From the NCBI GenBank assembly GCA_964057225.1, contig OZ059896.1, forward strand, positions 13,190,501 to 13,254,500: DNA of 64,000 nucleotides, read 5' to 3'. A program made the translations under genes and the position numbers. The notes under the pieces are model-generated. The model was not told the origin of the DNA and made no database searches. It saw only the letters and a list, made by a program, of their open reading frames with translations. This document shows, one piece after another, positions 25,415 to 38,088 of the stretch (positions are counted from its first letter, which is position 1; each line of letters starts with the position of its first letter). This DNA comes from Auanema rhodensis. Lineage: Eukaryota > Nematoda > Chromadorea > Rhabditida > Rhabditidae.

Positions 25415-26615
25415 TCAAATCCGATCATCTTCTACGGTGGAATACTGAAAAAAATAAAATAGAATTTTCTCAAAAAGCTTTTTTACCCCGTAGAATGAAG
25501 CTGAAATTGGATCAGCCGATATTGATTTTAAGTTATTCAAAGATGTGAAATCAAAGTTGTCGAAGGCAATGCTAGACAGTTCGCGGTTGTCCCATTTCTT
25601 ATTTTGTTCAAAAATAGCCAAAACCAAAATATGAAACCCTACAAAGTTACATTAGTCAGAAAGTTAGAACAACGAATTGCCTAAAGGTTTGTCTTCCTCG
25701 GAAGGAGCTACATAATCCACTGCTACTCTACTTCCTTTGTCTATTAATAATCTACCGCTATCATGCTGAACATTGACAACCAACCAATTTAGTCGTTTGT
25801 TTGTCGAATCTTCAATGAAAATTATTAATGAATGCAGATATTTGTTCAATTTACCTAGAAGAAAAACTGAATACAAATATTCATCGGTTGCATTTTTAAT
25901 GAAAAGGTTTGGAGGAAGAGCGAGAGTAGTTAAAATCGAGGGAACATATAACTGTCCCAAGACAAGAGTTTCATTCTTAAACATAACCTAAAAAAATACA
26001 AAGTAAATAAATAAGTTTCAAATTACCTCCGTTTCAAATGGAGGTGATTTTTTCAAGATTTGAGGAACTATTTTATTGTCTCTGAAAGCTTAAAAAAAGA
26101 AATACATGTTTTGATACAGACAAACTAGTTTCTGGTTCGAGATAAGTGAGATCATCATTTAATTTACAGCACAGATTGACAGATTTGTCATACCGTGAGG
26201 GTAAACAATCATAGCCAGTAGGACAAGAAGCATCGTTTTCACTTCCACAAGTCATGAGTAAAGTATCATGAAACTTTGGACAGACTTAAGCATATCAATA
26301 AGTAGTATTATTCACTTAACCTACCTGGTGGTTCTACATCTGATTTATCTTGACAACATATATATTTGAAAGATTTTAGAGAAAATTGACAAGCAGAATT
26401 TCTTCCTTTAGGACATGTAGAGTTCTCCTGTAAACATTGTAAAGGTCTAGCAGGATTAGAAATTGTAGAAATGGACATTAGTGGTGCTTGCCATGGACGT
26501 ATACAATCTAAGTTCAAGAAATATTGATAAAAATAGATGAATAGAATCAACCTCGCAATTTTCGTCGATCAGCTTCAGTTACAGCAAAAAATAAAAAAAG
26601 ACTGAAAATTAACAT
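25415..26615 (-). CDS. Secreted protein: two Cys-rich (lustrin-like) modules fused to a PEBP domain
   Basis: Exons join in frame. A signal peptide (MLIFSLFLFFAVTEA, 26615) is followed by a first Cys module with CLQENSTCPKGRNSAC and YICC. A second has CGSENDASCPTGYDCLPS and NLCC, the CP-G-x-C ... CC pattern of lustrin/EB-like nematode domains. The PEBP fold then starts at FRDNKIVPQILKKSPPFETE, with VMFKNETLVLGQ, RLNWLVVNVQHDSG, VDYVAPSEEDKPLG and FHILVLAIFEQNKKW. These follow the phosphatidylethanolamine-binding protein strand order, but the classical DPDAPSR ligand motif is degenerate (D-S-T-N). Three introns use AAG acceptors and one appears to use a GC donor (25680-25679). It lies tail to tail with the Rap-like gene. 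The lipid-binding function is uncertain. Confidence 0.75.
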
Positions 26616-26917
26616 TTCGGAAGGAACGTTGTTGAAGAAAAGAAAAAGAAATTGCAGCCTTTTATAGTCATCAAGAAATGTTTGACTAGAATGTACAAAG
26701 AGAGATGATTCAAAGATCCACACCTTATAATCTCATATATATCTTTTCTGCTTCCAAATATAGAGAGATAGGTGTGGCAAATAAACAAATAACAAATACA
26801 AAGCACATGCTTAAACAATCATTTTAAAAGACATAGGAATTATAAATAAAATGTATAGCATATTCTTATACCAAGGATTCAGTTTTACCAAAAAAGACTA
26901 TTCCTCGTCCTGTACTA

Positions 26918-27523
26918 TTAGATCTCGTTGAAATGGGTGATGGAAATCTGTAACATGAATTCAGATGAATTCATTAAATTCAATTTACTTCAAATATGTG
27001 AACTGGCGATTCGAAAGGCTTTGAACAGGTGACTCCTAAGTTAGATCTAAGTGCGACATATTTAAAAGGGAACGAAACCTCAGGAGTTAAAACAGTTTTT
27101 CTATCAATAGGTTTAGGTGTGTCAATATCTATGGCGAACATCTAGGCATTATTCAATTAAGCAAATGATTTCCGATGTCTAACCTGTTCTAAATTTTCTA
27201 ACGTACTTTCGTTAACCATCATATTTCCCTTTAGAAATAACATGATATAGACATTAATATAGCCAATCTAACCGTGTACTGATTATATTTTTCCATATCT
27301 AAACAGAAACCAGTTGGAAGACAGCTAGGGGGAGTTAAAAAATCTATTGATTTTCTGAAATATAACTATTTCGAAACAAATATTAGCAAAATGAGGCAAA
27401 CCGTTCTATTTTTGTGAGTTCAATTTCACAAGAACATACTTCTTTTTTTAGAAATTTGTTGGTTAAAAAGCCAATTATAATTAAGAGAATTATGGCAGTG
27501 ATAGTTATGATAACAAGCATCAT
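26918..27523 (-). CDS. Small single-pass membrane protein, unknown
   Basis: Four exons join to about 145 residues. An N-terminal hydrophobic anchor (VIITITAIILLIIIGFLTN) is followed by CSCEIELTKIE, LTPPSCLPTGFCLDMEKY, MMVNESTLENLEQM, IDTPKPIDRKTVLTPEV and ITHFNEI. Four or five cysteines and an NES glycosylation site suggest an extracellular or lumenal domain after a signal anchor. No family recognised. One intron has an AAG acceptor (27231-27229). Start was taken at the first of two consecutive Met codons (27523); the second is 27520. Confidence 0.55.
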
Positions 27524-27895
27524 CGTTAAATTTGAGATAACTAAACCTTAGCATTCAGATCAGCATGTAGACCAAAGTTCATATTCTTCATACTTTCACC
27601 GTACTTACAATATATTTTTAATATCTTGATACAAACCAATCAATAACCCAGTATACTATATTAATAGTAAGAGATCTAATACAATGATTTTCCTCTGTAA
27701 AATAACTTGATATGATACCTTCACAACTTTGTCTTCAGAATAAACAAGTTTTAATTTTTTCCCTTTGAATAATGTAGTTGCAGCTTGATATCTATTTAAC
27801 TTATACTAAGACATATTTATTAAATTATCGGAATAAATATTATATTTATCACATTGAGAAGCATCACATTTGATTACAGTTCAAAGCTATATTAC
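27524..27895. other. Intergenic region, VPS11 3' side
   Basis: No coding signal seen; AT-rich. It probably carries the VPS11 3' UTR and the small membrane gene's promoter. Confidence 0.4.
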
Positions 27896-30800
27896 TTAGT
27901 CTTCATCGAAAGGGTTTAAACTTTTTTTATCTCGGGAGCTGTTATCCAGGAAAGGGTTTGTATTTTGAGGCTTATCTAATCGGCTGGTAACACTTTCCAA
28001 TGACCTCGGGGTTGAGTAATTATCATCCGAACCCACTTTTGGTTTCAACGAAGTTCTTCTAGAGGTAGACTGAAACAAACAAGAAACGTCTTAAAATATA
28101 TTGCCAACTTACGCCAGATTTCCTAGTTTGCGGTTTGTTGTTATCAAAAAGACCCATCTTGACATATTTTGAAATGAGATCCATACAATTATCAGAAGAA
28201 TTCAACTATAATAGTTAGTGAAGCTAGAGATAATAATGTAAATATAATACTTCGACTTGGAAATTACTGTAAGCTTGTCTATCATGAATATTCTCACGAT
28301 TAATTTGTCTAAAGATTCAGATAGTGATTATTAAAAAATGCAATATTTTTACGTCGTTGTTGCGGTATTGGAGAGTGGGGCACAAGCTGGGCATCTATCA
28401 GCTCTATCAGAGTAAGATTCGAAGCAATGAACGTGATAGCTGTGTTTGCAAAGAAAATGAACAGCAGGTAATTGTAAAGCTGTATCACATGCACAGCATC
28501 GAATGACCTGAACCACCTGGGTACTGAAATAAGAGTTATGATGAGAAATTGTGTGAAGTCCCACTCGAATTTGATTGAATCAACTATATCCTCAATTTCA
28601 GCCATTCTATTTTCACCAGCAGCAATAGCTAAACGATCGCTCTCTATCTGAAAGAACAAATTTAAAAATGTATTTGCTCTTATTTAACTTTTTTTTGCTG
28701 CTTATCAAGCCAGTTCACAATGTAATCTTTGATAGTTGAAACTTTTAAACAAGAACTCCGAGATAATATATCTACTACGACAAGTGGATGGACGGCTTTA
28801 GACTCTTCTAATCTACAGAAAGAAAGTGGTAAAAATGACTGTAAAAGTAGAACTAACCCTTGAAGCAAATTTCTGATGGAAATTTCGTCTTTGATATTTT
28901 CTGCTTTTGCCACATATAACAGTGCTTCCAACCACATATCTTTGTCGCTAAAATTAATATTTACATCTTCAGAAAAAAACTATAAAATAAAAACAAACCA
29001 TTGACATCTACATAACTGAATAACTTTATCCATTTTATCATGTTTCATATAATAATGTAATAATTCTTTCACTCTAAATATCTTTGTTTATGAAGAAAAA
29101 TAGATTCATTATCAACAAAACCTTCCAGTTTCTGTATAGATATATTCCACAACAGGAACACAATCAAATAATTGGGCAAGATGTATCAAATGGGCTGGGA
29201 AGGGCTTTTCGATATATCGTATTATGAGCTTTTCACAATCTTCATCTGTCTAAAAAAACACTCGTTGTTTGTGACTATAATAGATAAAAATACGATTTCT
29301 TTACTGGAGTAGGATCGTAGCCTTATTTCCAATATAGTATCTAATAGCGTCTTTCTTTGTTCGCCGGATACCTGGAAAAAGATATACTTTAAAGAAGTAG
29401 AACTATGTAGAAGAAACCTTAGTTAATGCGTATTCTATGAAGTCCGCACTTTTATACGAATCTCCAACAAATACTGAGAGAAGTTGAGAAGGATCAACCT
29501 CAGCTATAATGTAAAAATAGAATTATTTAAATAGAAAAAAATCATACTAGTTGACGAATTTTCTAAAGTCCGTAATAACAATGCCATCATTTCCTTGGAA
29601 CATTTTTCATAAAGTATCTTACCAAATTTATCTATATATGTAATAATCTGAAATTAAAACCCATTTCATAATAGTATGAAACGTATTATATACTTCTTTA
29701 GGTGACAAATTGTTTAGATATCCTATAGCTAAACGATACATTTTCAAATCTTCAATGAAAATTCCTAAAGCAATTTCATGTCGCTTCAATTTTGTAGCCA
29801 ATTTTCCAGCTTTGTCAGACATTCCACAATTTCGAAGAACCTTAAAATTACTTGAGTGACATTCCTGAAAAATTAAATTGTACCTGTAGAGCAACATCCA
29901 TATCATAATCATCGTCATCAACCACACTATTGATGAAGGTATTCAATTTTTCTTCTTCTTTCAATCTTGCATAGCATTGAAGCAAAATCGCTGTATGATG
30001 ACCATTAGCGTACCCACTTTCATGGAGTGCGTTCAGATAGACACATAACTGCCTCAAACGTGTATCATCATGAAACTATATTCACAAATAAAAAGAGAAA
30101 ACATTAGGTAAAAATACTTTTTTAATAACATAAGAAGGTTGGATCATTCCAATTGTTTCTTTATACTGATTAATAGCATTATCAAAATCACCTTTTCTGA
30201 AACAAACGTACTATATACAAAATGATAAAACAGAGATACCCATATAAGTGGTCACCGAATTTGTAATGGATTAATTTTAGATACTGATGACCGTCCTTGT
30301 TATGTTTAGCAAGACTATAATAATAATTAGCCGTATTAATAAAACAAATAGTTGAACTCGCCCCACAGCTACATCATATAAATTTTTCTTGAAAAGAATA
30401 TCCAACTTAGCACTAAGGTTCCTCTCTACGAGAACAGAAAGCGTTCCATCTTTACTTAGTATCATAAGGTTATCGTTAATGGAAAAAATTCTAAAATGAT
30501 TTGATGAAAACCTTTACTAATTTATATTTACCTGCACAAAGATGGCAATGAGCAAGAAAATGCTATATATTGCCCTTTAATATCATATACAGTAACCATA
30601 GACATGAATTCTGTCTCATTCGACCTGGTGTAAAAAATAAGAATATCGAAATTTCTCATTGCACAAACGGAATCAAAGCTTGCTGTTTGGTAAGAAGTAC
30701 CACATGTTCCCCAATCGCAACTATCTGTAGCTTTTCATGTCCTCTTCCAAGTTGATAGCATCTGCCTGTACCAATATCATCAGTTGTACATTGTTCGGCG

Positions 30801-31767
30801 TAAACAATGTAAACCATCTTAACACAGACCTAATAACATATTCAATATAAGCTCACATCTTGGCTGGCTAAAATGAGTTGGCCCATCCTTTCATCAAAGC
30901 TCCAACAATCCTTAGAAACACCAGATGCAGAATGTCTTATCTATACATGATTTTTTTTTTATTATTATTCAGAGGTTTAAAAGCTCACTCCTCTAGAGAC
31001 TATTTTATTATCCACTATATAGTAATAGAGTGTTTTGGTAGTTATCGTAAAAATAATTAATTTTTCTCCAGGTAAACGAGAAAGAGCTAAGCCTGATACA
31101 GCTCCTTCTAAAAGATTAGGTTCACGTACTTTGATCCATCTCGAGGCCTAAATCAAGTAAAATAAAATAAAAGACTAATTTTAGAGATATTACCTTATCC
31201 TTGAATATATCTCCTTGATACAAAATAGCTGATCCATCAGTGAAACCAATAGTTATATCAGTTAGTTGTGAATGAACAGCAATTGTAGTTGCTTTAGCAC
31301 AGTTTGGGCCCAACACACTTGTGAACCGTATAGATCTTTTCAATGTAGGCTCTCCAACGTTTCCCGTTTCCCAAATTTTCAGTATAGAACCTGATGAGCT
31401 ATCATCTTCCTAATATGATATCACTTTAGTAATATATTTTTTTGATATAACACAAGCTACCCCAACAGAAAAAAGGTAAGGATGAGAGAAATGTAAATCA
31501 GTGAGAGAATGTTGATATGCTTTCCAATAAAATTCTTTTAATTGCTTGCTAAGACGAAAAACTCCGCCTCTACCCTCGCCCAAATACGTTTGATCACCTT
31601 CACTGCACCAACAATCAACGCTTACATCCTGAAATATAAAATGAAACATCACTCAGATGAAATTCAGTAACCTTTAATCCTAAAAATTTATTTTCTGAAT
31701 GATTAGGATCTAACACAATGTTCTTGTCGAAAAAATTAAATCTTCGCCAACCAAAATCAACTGACAT
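27896..31767 (-). CDS. VPS11: VPS11, HOPS/CORVET tethering subunit with RING-H2
   Basis: Core subunit of the HOPS and CORVET complexes that tether endosomes and lysosomes. Many exons follow VPS11 in order: MSVDFGWRRFNFFDKNIVL at the N-terminus, an IGFTDGSAILYQGDIFKDK beta-propeller piece, LDILFKKNLYDVA at the propeller/solenoid junction, then ALHESGYANGHHTAILLQCY, CGMSDKAGKLATKLKRHEIA and IGYLNNLSPKEVYN in the alpha-solenoid. The C-terminal RING-H2 reads CCACDTALQLPAVHFLCKHS, YHVHCFESYS and CPAC. The extreme C-terminus has two NPF motifs (NPFLDN and NPFDED), the last followed by acids at the very end. Start is at ATG 31767. It may be the last gene of an operon behind a SMYD gene 255 bases upstream. 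Confidence 0.93.
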
Positions 31768-32022
31768 ATTCAATAAGGTATACTTTATCTGATAGTTATA
31801 TTTATGTTGAATCAATTGCAGTAGTGGAAGGCACTACGCCGCGCAATACCTGAACCGAAGTCTTCAACAAGTTTTGTGAAACGTTAGTTAGTAAATAACC
31901 CGAAAATATTCAATTTAAGAACTCGAAAACTTTGCTTTTACGACATTAAGTATTTAAACGTGTTAACATTTTAATCAATAATTGAAAAAACTCTTTAACT
32001 GAAACTTTATTTTATTGTCATA

Positions 32023-33719
32023 TTATTTCTTTATCAACTGGCAATTTATGTAAATTTGACTTGTATTTCCAAAAGACATAGCAAAAATTGCTAAAAGATC
32101 ATCATTCAGCAACGCGTCAACTTCCTCATTTTTATTCAACTTCTATAATTTAAAAAATGATGACACTAGCAATTGAAAAAGAGTTACTTTAAAAACCTGT
32201 GCTACACCATATTTTAGATAAGCAAGTGTTATATCCATTGGCCCTTTATATTGTTCATGGATAGCTATTAATTGCTTACCATAGTCTGCTGCAATACTAT
32301 ATCTGAAATGCACGGTTAACATTCACAAGGTTCGGGTAAAAAACCTTTCAGAGTTTTGCAAGCTACATCGATACATCTGGTAAAGAGAAGGTAAACGAAG
32401 GACGTTAAACTTATGAAATGCACCTTCCATAAGCTCTAATAACTGAATCAATTTAAGGATTGATTTAGAAAATATTTCTACTCACTTTCTCGGCAATTGC
32501 TGTACGAGAATCTTGGGGCAGATCAGTTCTTTTTAAACTTTCGTTTCCTGCTTTGACTGCCTGTACTGCCATAAGACAAGTTTCTACGTGATCTTTGTCA
32601 GGCATAGCATGACATCTATATATTTTTCATAAATATTAATAAAAGAAAAACATGCATTTGGCAAAATGTTTCTTCTGTGGCAGGAAGCCAACCATTGGGA
32701 CAATTTTGGCATTCCCAAGCTTCCATTAAATTGTTTCTTTCTTCATCTAAACATCCATCACAGTTGCAGTCCAATTTATATAATTTCTATAATACGGAAC
32801 ATTAAAAACTACATGAAATTAAAACGACTTTCAGCAGACTTTTCCTTTCTGATATGCATTTGAGATCATCAATGAAAGAATAAGTTAGGGTACTGGCTGA
32901 GCCTGTACTAGCTTTGGTAGGGATCAGTCTTAATTTATCCTTACTGAAATGAAGTCATGGAATGTGACTATAAGATTCAAATAAAGTTACGTTACCTAAA
33001 AACCACTCTGGTTTGAGGAACACATGAATGATTTGCTGAAGTAATATTTAAAGAGAGAGCTAAGCCGTATGTTTGACCAAACTCATTAGTTAATCCAACA
33101 CTGTTTATAATAGTTAGTTTATATAATCTGTAAATATCAGTTTTTCATTTGTATAAGCAAATATTTACCTTTTAATAACATCATCACCAACTATTCTTTT
33201 AACAACTAAACCATTAAAACCTAGCAAAAAACTCATAGCTTCAAACTCGAGAACAGGATCCTCGTTTCGATAATCCATATTCACAATCGAAGTGGACTCT
33301 TAAATTCAATCATATTTAAGCTCAGGAAAAACCTGACCTTCACTTTTAACCAGATTTGTAAAATCTCCAGCACTCCATTTTTGAGACAAACGTAGAACAA
33401 AACGATGTTCATCAGTAAATTGGCTAGCTTTTACATTATCCTTAAAATATTTTTCAGCGTAAGACAACAAACATGTGAAAAGTACCTGCAAAATAGAACA
33501 TTCTAATTTATGAGACTTCCAATCCTTTTTTTGACATTCAGGTCCACAATAATTCAGTTTCTTGCAAGCTACACATCGTAACAACGGTTTGGCATTAGTG
33601 CCTGTTGCCAAGCAAGAATGGCAGTAGTTTTCCCCCTGATAGTGGAAGTTGTTTTTGATTTGATAAATGTTTACCTGAGATGTAGATACTATAAAGCAGT
33701 ATAGTTCTTCCTCTTTCAT
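32023..33719 (-). CDS. SMYD-type MYND/SET protein, N-terminal SET part not seen
   Basis: SMYD proteins are lysine methyltransferases with a MYND zinc finger inserted in the SET domain. This gene shows the MYND finger (YCHSCLATG, CVACKKLNYCGPECQKKDWK, SHKLEC), a linker, then the SET core with SANHSCVPQTRVVF (the NHSC motif), a post-SET LDCNCDGC with cysteines, and a helical C-terminal domain. Only about 15 residues (MKEEELYCFIVSTSQ) precede the finger, so the first SET segment with its G-x-G SAM-binding motif is missing in my model; stop codons block direct extension. Either an upstream exon was missed or the protein lacks catalysis. It sits between RRP8 (157 bases upstream) and VPS11. Confidence 0.78.
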
Positions 33720-33875
33720 TATATATTTTTATCTGCAATAGTAAAAAATAGTAGGAAAGCTGTAAGTGCGAAATATATTTGGTAAATCCTAGAGAACTGT
33801 AGATAACTAAGAAACTTTTTTCTTCAGTAACAACAACAAAAATAATACAAGTCAACAATGAAAAATAGATCCTTA

Positions 33876-35088
33876 TTATCTTTTTTTATATAAACACGGC
33901 TTTAACTTCAAACCAAACGGACGCTTATTGACTACATCTTCAATTTTTTTAAACTCAATCATAACGAAATATTCTGTAGCCTTTCTCTGAAAATAAAATT
34001 TTCAGTCAAAAAAAAAAAAAAACTATCAACCTGTTCAACTTTACTAAACCCCATTTTGCATACAGCCTCGCAGAACAACCTCAGATTAACAAATCGACTG
34101 GTCACCTCAGCAATTTTCAAAATGCCACTAGAAAAAATTAATTAGTTTTATGCTAGTCTTTAAACGACTTATACCCTAATTTTAAAACTCTTCGAGCTTC
34201 TTTTATGAAATCATGAGTATTAGTGCCCATTAATGACAAACAAAATATCACAATATCTGCTGATTCATTTTCTACAGGTAGATGTGCCATATCACACGAA
34301 GTTACCCGTTCATTCACAGCAACCAAATCAAATGATTTAACCTATATTACATCCATTGGATCAGTTTTTATATGAAAGTACTTTATGATAACTGCCTATG
34401 CTTTCTGCCAATTTAGCTTCACCACATCCTAAGTCATATACTACTTTTCCCTTTGTTAAGATGTTTAACCATTTCACAATGTGTTGCAAAGGATGGTTGG
34501 GCCATTTTTTTGCCTAAAATTTTGAACTAATTCAAGGGGAACAAGGAACACGAAAGGAAACAAACTTGTTCAGAAAACCCTTTATGATAGCAATCAAATG
34601 CTTCCGGATCTTCCTTGAAAAACCCGAGAGCTTCCGTACCAGTCATTGTATATAACTGTTCATTCAAATATCTTAAACAAGAGAGCTTCAAAATAAAGTA
34701 AATTCACTGACCTGAATCTTCCAGATTCCAATTTTTTCTTGAATTCTTCTGTAGCATCAGGCTTTATTGAAATTGTAGTTGAAGTTTGACGCAGTTCTTC
34801 TTTTTTTTTTCCAGACTTTTTCTTTTTTTTTATAACGGTTTCTATCTTGGACTAAAAACGATTGTACGAAAAATTGATATTTTAATACTGGAGATACATT
34901 TGGTTCACTTCCTTTACTTTCTTTCACAGCTTTCTTTCTTGCTTCACGTCTAACTTTATTTCTCCAAGGTCGTTTCTGCTTAAAAAAGAATGTTAAGTTA
35001 AGGCTGATCTCGATAGAACCTTTTCATTTTTCTCCGTACTCTTTTGTTTTGGCTCATTCATTGTAGTTATCCCAGAAGAAATTTCCAT
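33876..35088 (-). CDS. RRP8: RRP8, nucleolar rRNA methyltransferase
   Basis: SAM-dependent methyltransferase for m1A on large-subunit rRNA. The Lys-rich N-terminal region ([17 protein letters not shown], with KKKSGKK-like runs) fits nucleolar targeting. The catalytic domain follows RRP8 closely: [52 protein letters not shown] (SAM motif I), [56 protein letters not shown], and the C-terminal [14 protein letters not shown]. Start is at ATG 35088, 200 bases downstream of the NOG1 stop, consistent with co-transcription. Confidence 0.93.
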
Positions 35089-35288
35089 CTACGTTGAAAG
35101 ATAAGCTTACTAAAACAGCACAAAACAAGATATATTTCAAATTGCTTATACAAAATAAAACGTACGTTTACCTTATGAAACATTTATTATGAAAAACAGC
35201 TAACAAATAACCAATAAAAGTAACAAAAACAGTTTTATCTACAAAAACAGAACAAAACAATGATAACAATAAAAACGAAGAAATAATA

Positions 35289-37830
35289 TTAACGTCTGTC
35301 TGTTTTTCCTGAACTTCTCTTACCAGAGAACAAATGCTTAGGTTTGAGGTCGTATACATGCCGATCTGCTTCACCTTTTCTTGCTTCTCTTCTAAGTTTC
35401 ATGAGTGCTCTAGCTCTAATAGTATCAGCCTTAGCACGTTTCTGAAAATATACATTGAGTGATAAGATTATTAACTAAAATTAAATATCACCTTCTCGTC
35501 TGTGATAGCAACTTCATCTCTAGGTGCGGGTCGATTGGCACCAAGACTTTGAGATCTTCCAACTCTGATCTTCTTACCAAGAGGAGCTTTCGCGCATTGT
35601 CCTCTAAGATTCTTCATCTTCTTAGTGTCAACCTTGAAAACAAGCTAAGAAAATAGGATATAAAAATAATTTTACATCAACTCCCAAATCTCCCAACTCC
35701 TGTTCTAACCGAGTCATAGAGCGCTCACGTTTTCTGACATTAGTACGAGAAACTTGGTATCCCTGAAATACTTTGTCATTAGAAATTATTCCGTTTAGAT
35801 CATTTTATACTGCTTTAGCTTTGTTAATCTGGTTTTCCAATGTTAATAACTTCTCCTTCTCTCTAATCTGTTGAGCAATCTTGAGCTTTTCTTTAGTTTC
35901 TTCATCATCACTATCTAGGTCAGAATCATATTCTCCAGCAGCTTCTCTTAACTGCTCTTCTTTGAGAAGATCAGCTAATTTCTTAAACAGAATGAGTTAA
36001 GAAAGAAATCTTTTTTTTTTAATTTCAAAACCTGTTGAATATCTGGATCGATGAAATCAGCAATATTGTGGCCTTCGTATATTTCAGGAACAACATCATA
36101 TTTTTCTTCGTCATTTTTCAAAAGATATTGCTTTTTTAGATCAAGAATGTAGTCATCTTCTAATTCTAATTCAAGTTCACGTTCTAACTTCTTCATATCT
36201 GAAAAAAATATTCATAATATATTATCTGCAGAATGACCCATACTTTCGTCCCTTGCGCTCTCGACCGCCTGATTTTCCCTCTTTCTCAGAACAGCAGATG
36301 GAATGAATGGAGCCCGAACCTTCAGAAAACAGCATTGTAGATCGAAAAATATTTTTACCAACCTTGTCATCTCTTGGCGTGGGATAAGCGACAAATACCC
36401 TACTAAGAACAGAGTTCTCAGTGTCTGCAATCTTTTTAGTTTGCAGCTTAGCTTCAACACGTTGAGCAAGTAATTCATCACATGCCTAAAATAAAATACT
36501 TATTTAGTATATGAATTAAATGAGCATACCTTATCCCTGAGATTCATAACACCTTCCTGGGTTAAAGTAGACATTTCGACAACTGATATGCCTTCTGTTT
36601 CAAATTTATCCAGTAATGCTTTCTTTGATTCAGGTAAATCCTCTCTGCGAAGAATATCAACCTTATTCAAACCAATAAGAACAGGCTTGTTAGCGAAAAG
36701 TGGGCGAATTGATTCAAAAAGATGAACCTAATAGAAAAATATATATATATTAATAAAAAAATTAAGTCATACTTGTTCCTCAATAGACCTGTCGCATTGT
36801 TCAGAAACATCCATAACAAACAAGACTGCAGCTTTCAAGTGTGCCAGTGCAGTGACAGCTTGCATTTCAATAGTATTCCTTTCTTCGAGGGGTTGATCAA
36901 GAATACCAGGAGTATCAATAACCTTAGAAAGACATTTTTATTTAAACAGAGAATACCAAAGCAAGTCTACCTGCCAGCGTAAAAATTTATAATCCAGATG
37001 TCCAACATATAAAGCTTTAGTAGTGAAAGCATAAGGTTGGACTTCCACATCAGCTCTAGTTACTTTATTAATGAAGGATGATTTACCAACATTGGGAAAA
37101 CCACACAAGATCAATGTTCTGAAAAAAATTGTCCCAGTTTTAAATATTAAAAACTATAACAAAATTCAAAGAAAATAAATACCTCGTTCCAGGGTCAATA
37201 CTAGGCAATCTTGACAAATGTTGACGAACTTGTTCAAGGTAGTCAAAACTTGATTTCTGACGTTTTAATAGTTTAACCATGCGACCAAGAGCAGCACGCT
37301 TAAGCATTTTGCATCGATATAAAGAATCACCATATTTCATAAGTCGAACATATTCCCTAGCAATCCTAAGAACACTCTGAAGTTAAAAAAAATTGAAACT
37401 ATAATAATTTACCCGTCAATCAGATGTCTGGCAGTATTCATTTGACCAAGTGCGATTTTGTAATGATCACGATCGTACAAAATATTCATCAAATCAGCGT
37501 AGAAAGGATGAACTTCCTAGCAAAATTGACCAATTATTTATATACTTAAACAACTCTAACCTCCATTTTTGGAAACTCAGTGATAATTTGCGTTAATTTA
37601 TCATGAAGTGTTTGTTGCAAAAACTTAATTTTTCTGGCATAAAAAGCACGAATTCTTCCGATAGCATATTGACGATGAACGACAGTTGGAGTCTTACGCT
37701 GAGTCTTCGAAAGCACAACTTCTTTGAGATCCTTAAAGATTTAGAGTCAAATTTTTACTTTATATAAAAAAAAACTAACCGAAGCAGAAGGAACTACTGT
37801 TATTTTTTTGAAATTATATTGTGATGTCAT
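35289..37830 (-). CDS. GTPBP4: NOG1, nucleolar GTP-binding protein 1
   Basis: GTPase needed for 60S pre-ribosome maturation. It begins [20 protein letters not shown], then [20 protein letters not shown], and the GTPase domain: [20 protein letters not shown] (G1), [20 protein letters not shown] (G3), [19 protein letters not shown] (G4). An acidic and coiled segment follows ([45 protein letters not shown]), then the conserved basic C-terminus [16 protein letters not shown] and ending [10 protein letters not shown]. About ten exons and roughly 650 residues, the usual length. It is divergent from ERI-1 with 258 bases between starts, and is the first gene of the candidate operon with RRP8. Confidence 0.95.
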
Positions 37831-38088
37831 CCTTCAAAAAATTAATTACTTTTAAAAAATTAAAGAAAATAAATGAATAAATTTGACTAAGTATAGTTAT
37901 CTTATAGGTCGCTTAATTGTATATGAGAATATTTCCCTACAATGCTCCAAATTACGTAAACAGCAGGCAATTCATAACATAAGTAGGAGTGATCGTAGTA
38001 AAGAATGTTTAAAATTTCATGAAGCATTATTTTTTTTGAAGTATGTTATGTGTTTTGAGCTTTTTATTTTATAGATTTGTGTGAAAAT
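37831..38088. promoter_or_regulatory. Divergent promoter, NOG1 / ERI-1
   Basis: 258 bases between opposite start codons. The sequence TTTTATTTTATAG at about 38062-38074, just before the ERI-1 start, looks like a splice acceptor with no upstream coding exon and could receive a spliced leader (inference). A 63-codon frame on the plus strand (37883-38074) resembles nothing. Confidence 0.35.

Noticed and set aside
37883-38074. Plus-strand 63-codon frame in the NOG1/ERI-1 promoter
   Set aside because: Sits in a short divergent promoter, no similarity, and ends just before the ERI-1 leader.
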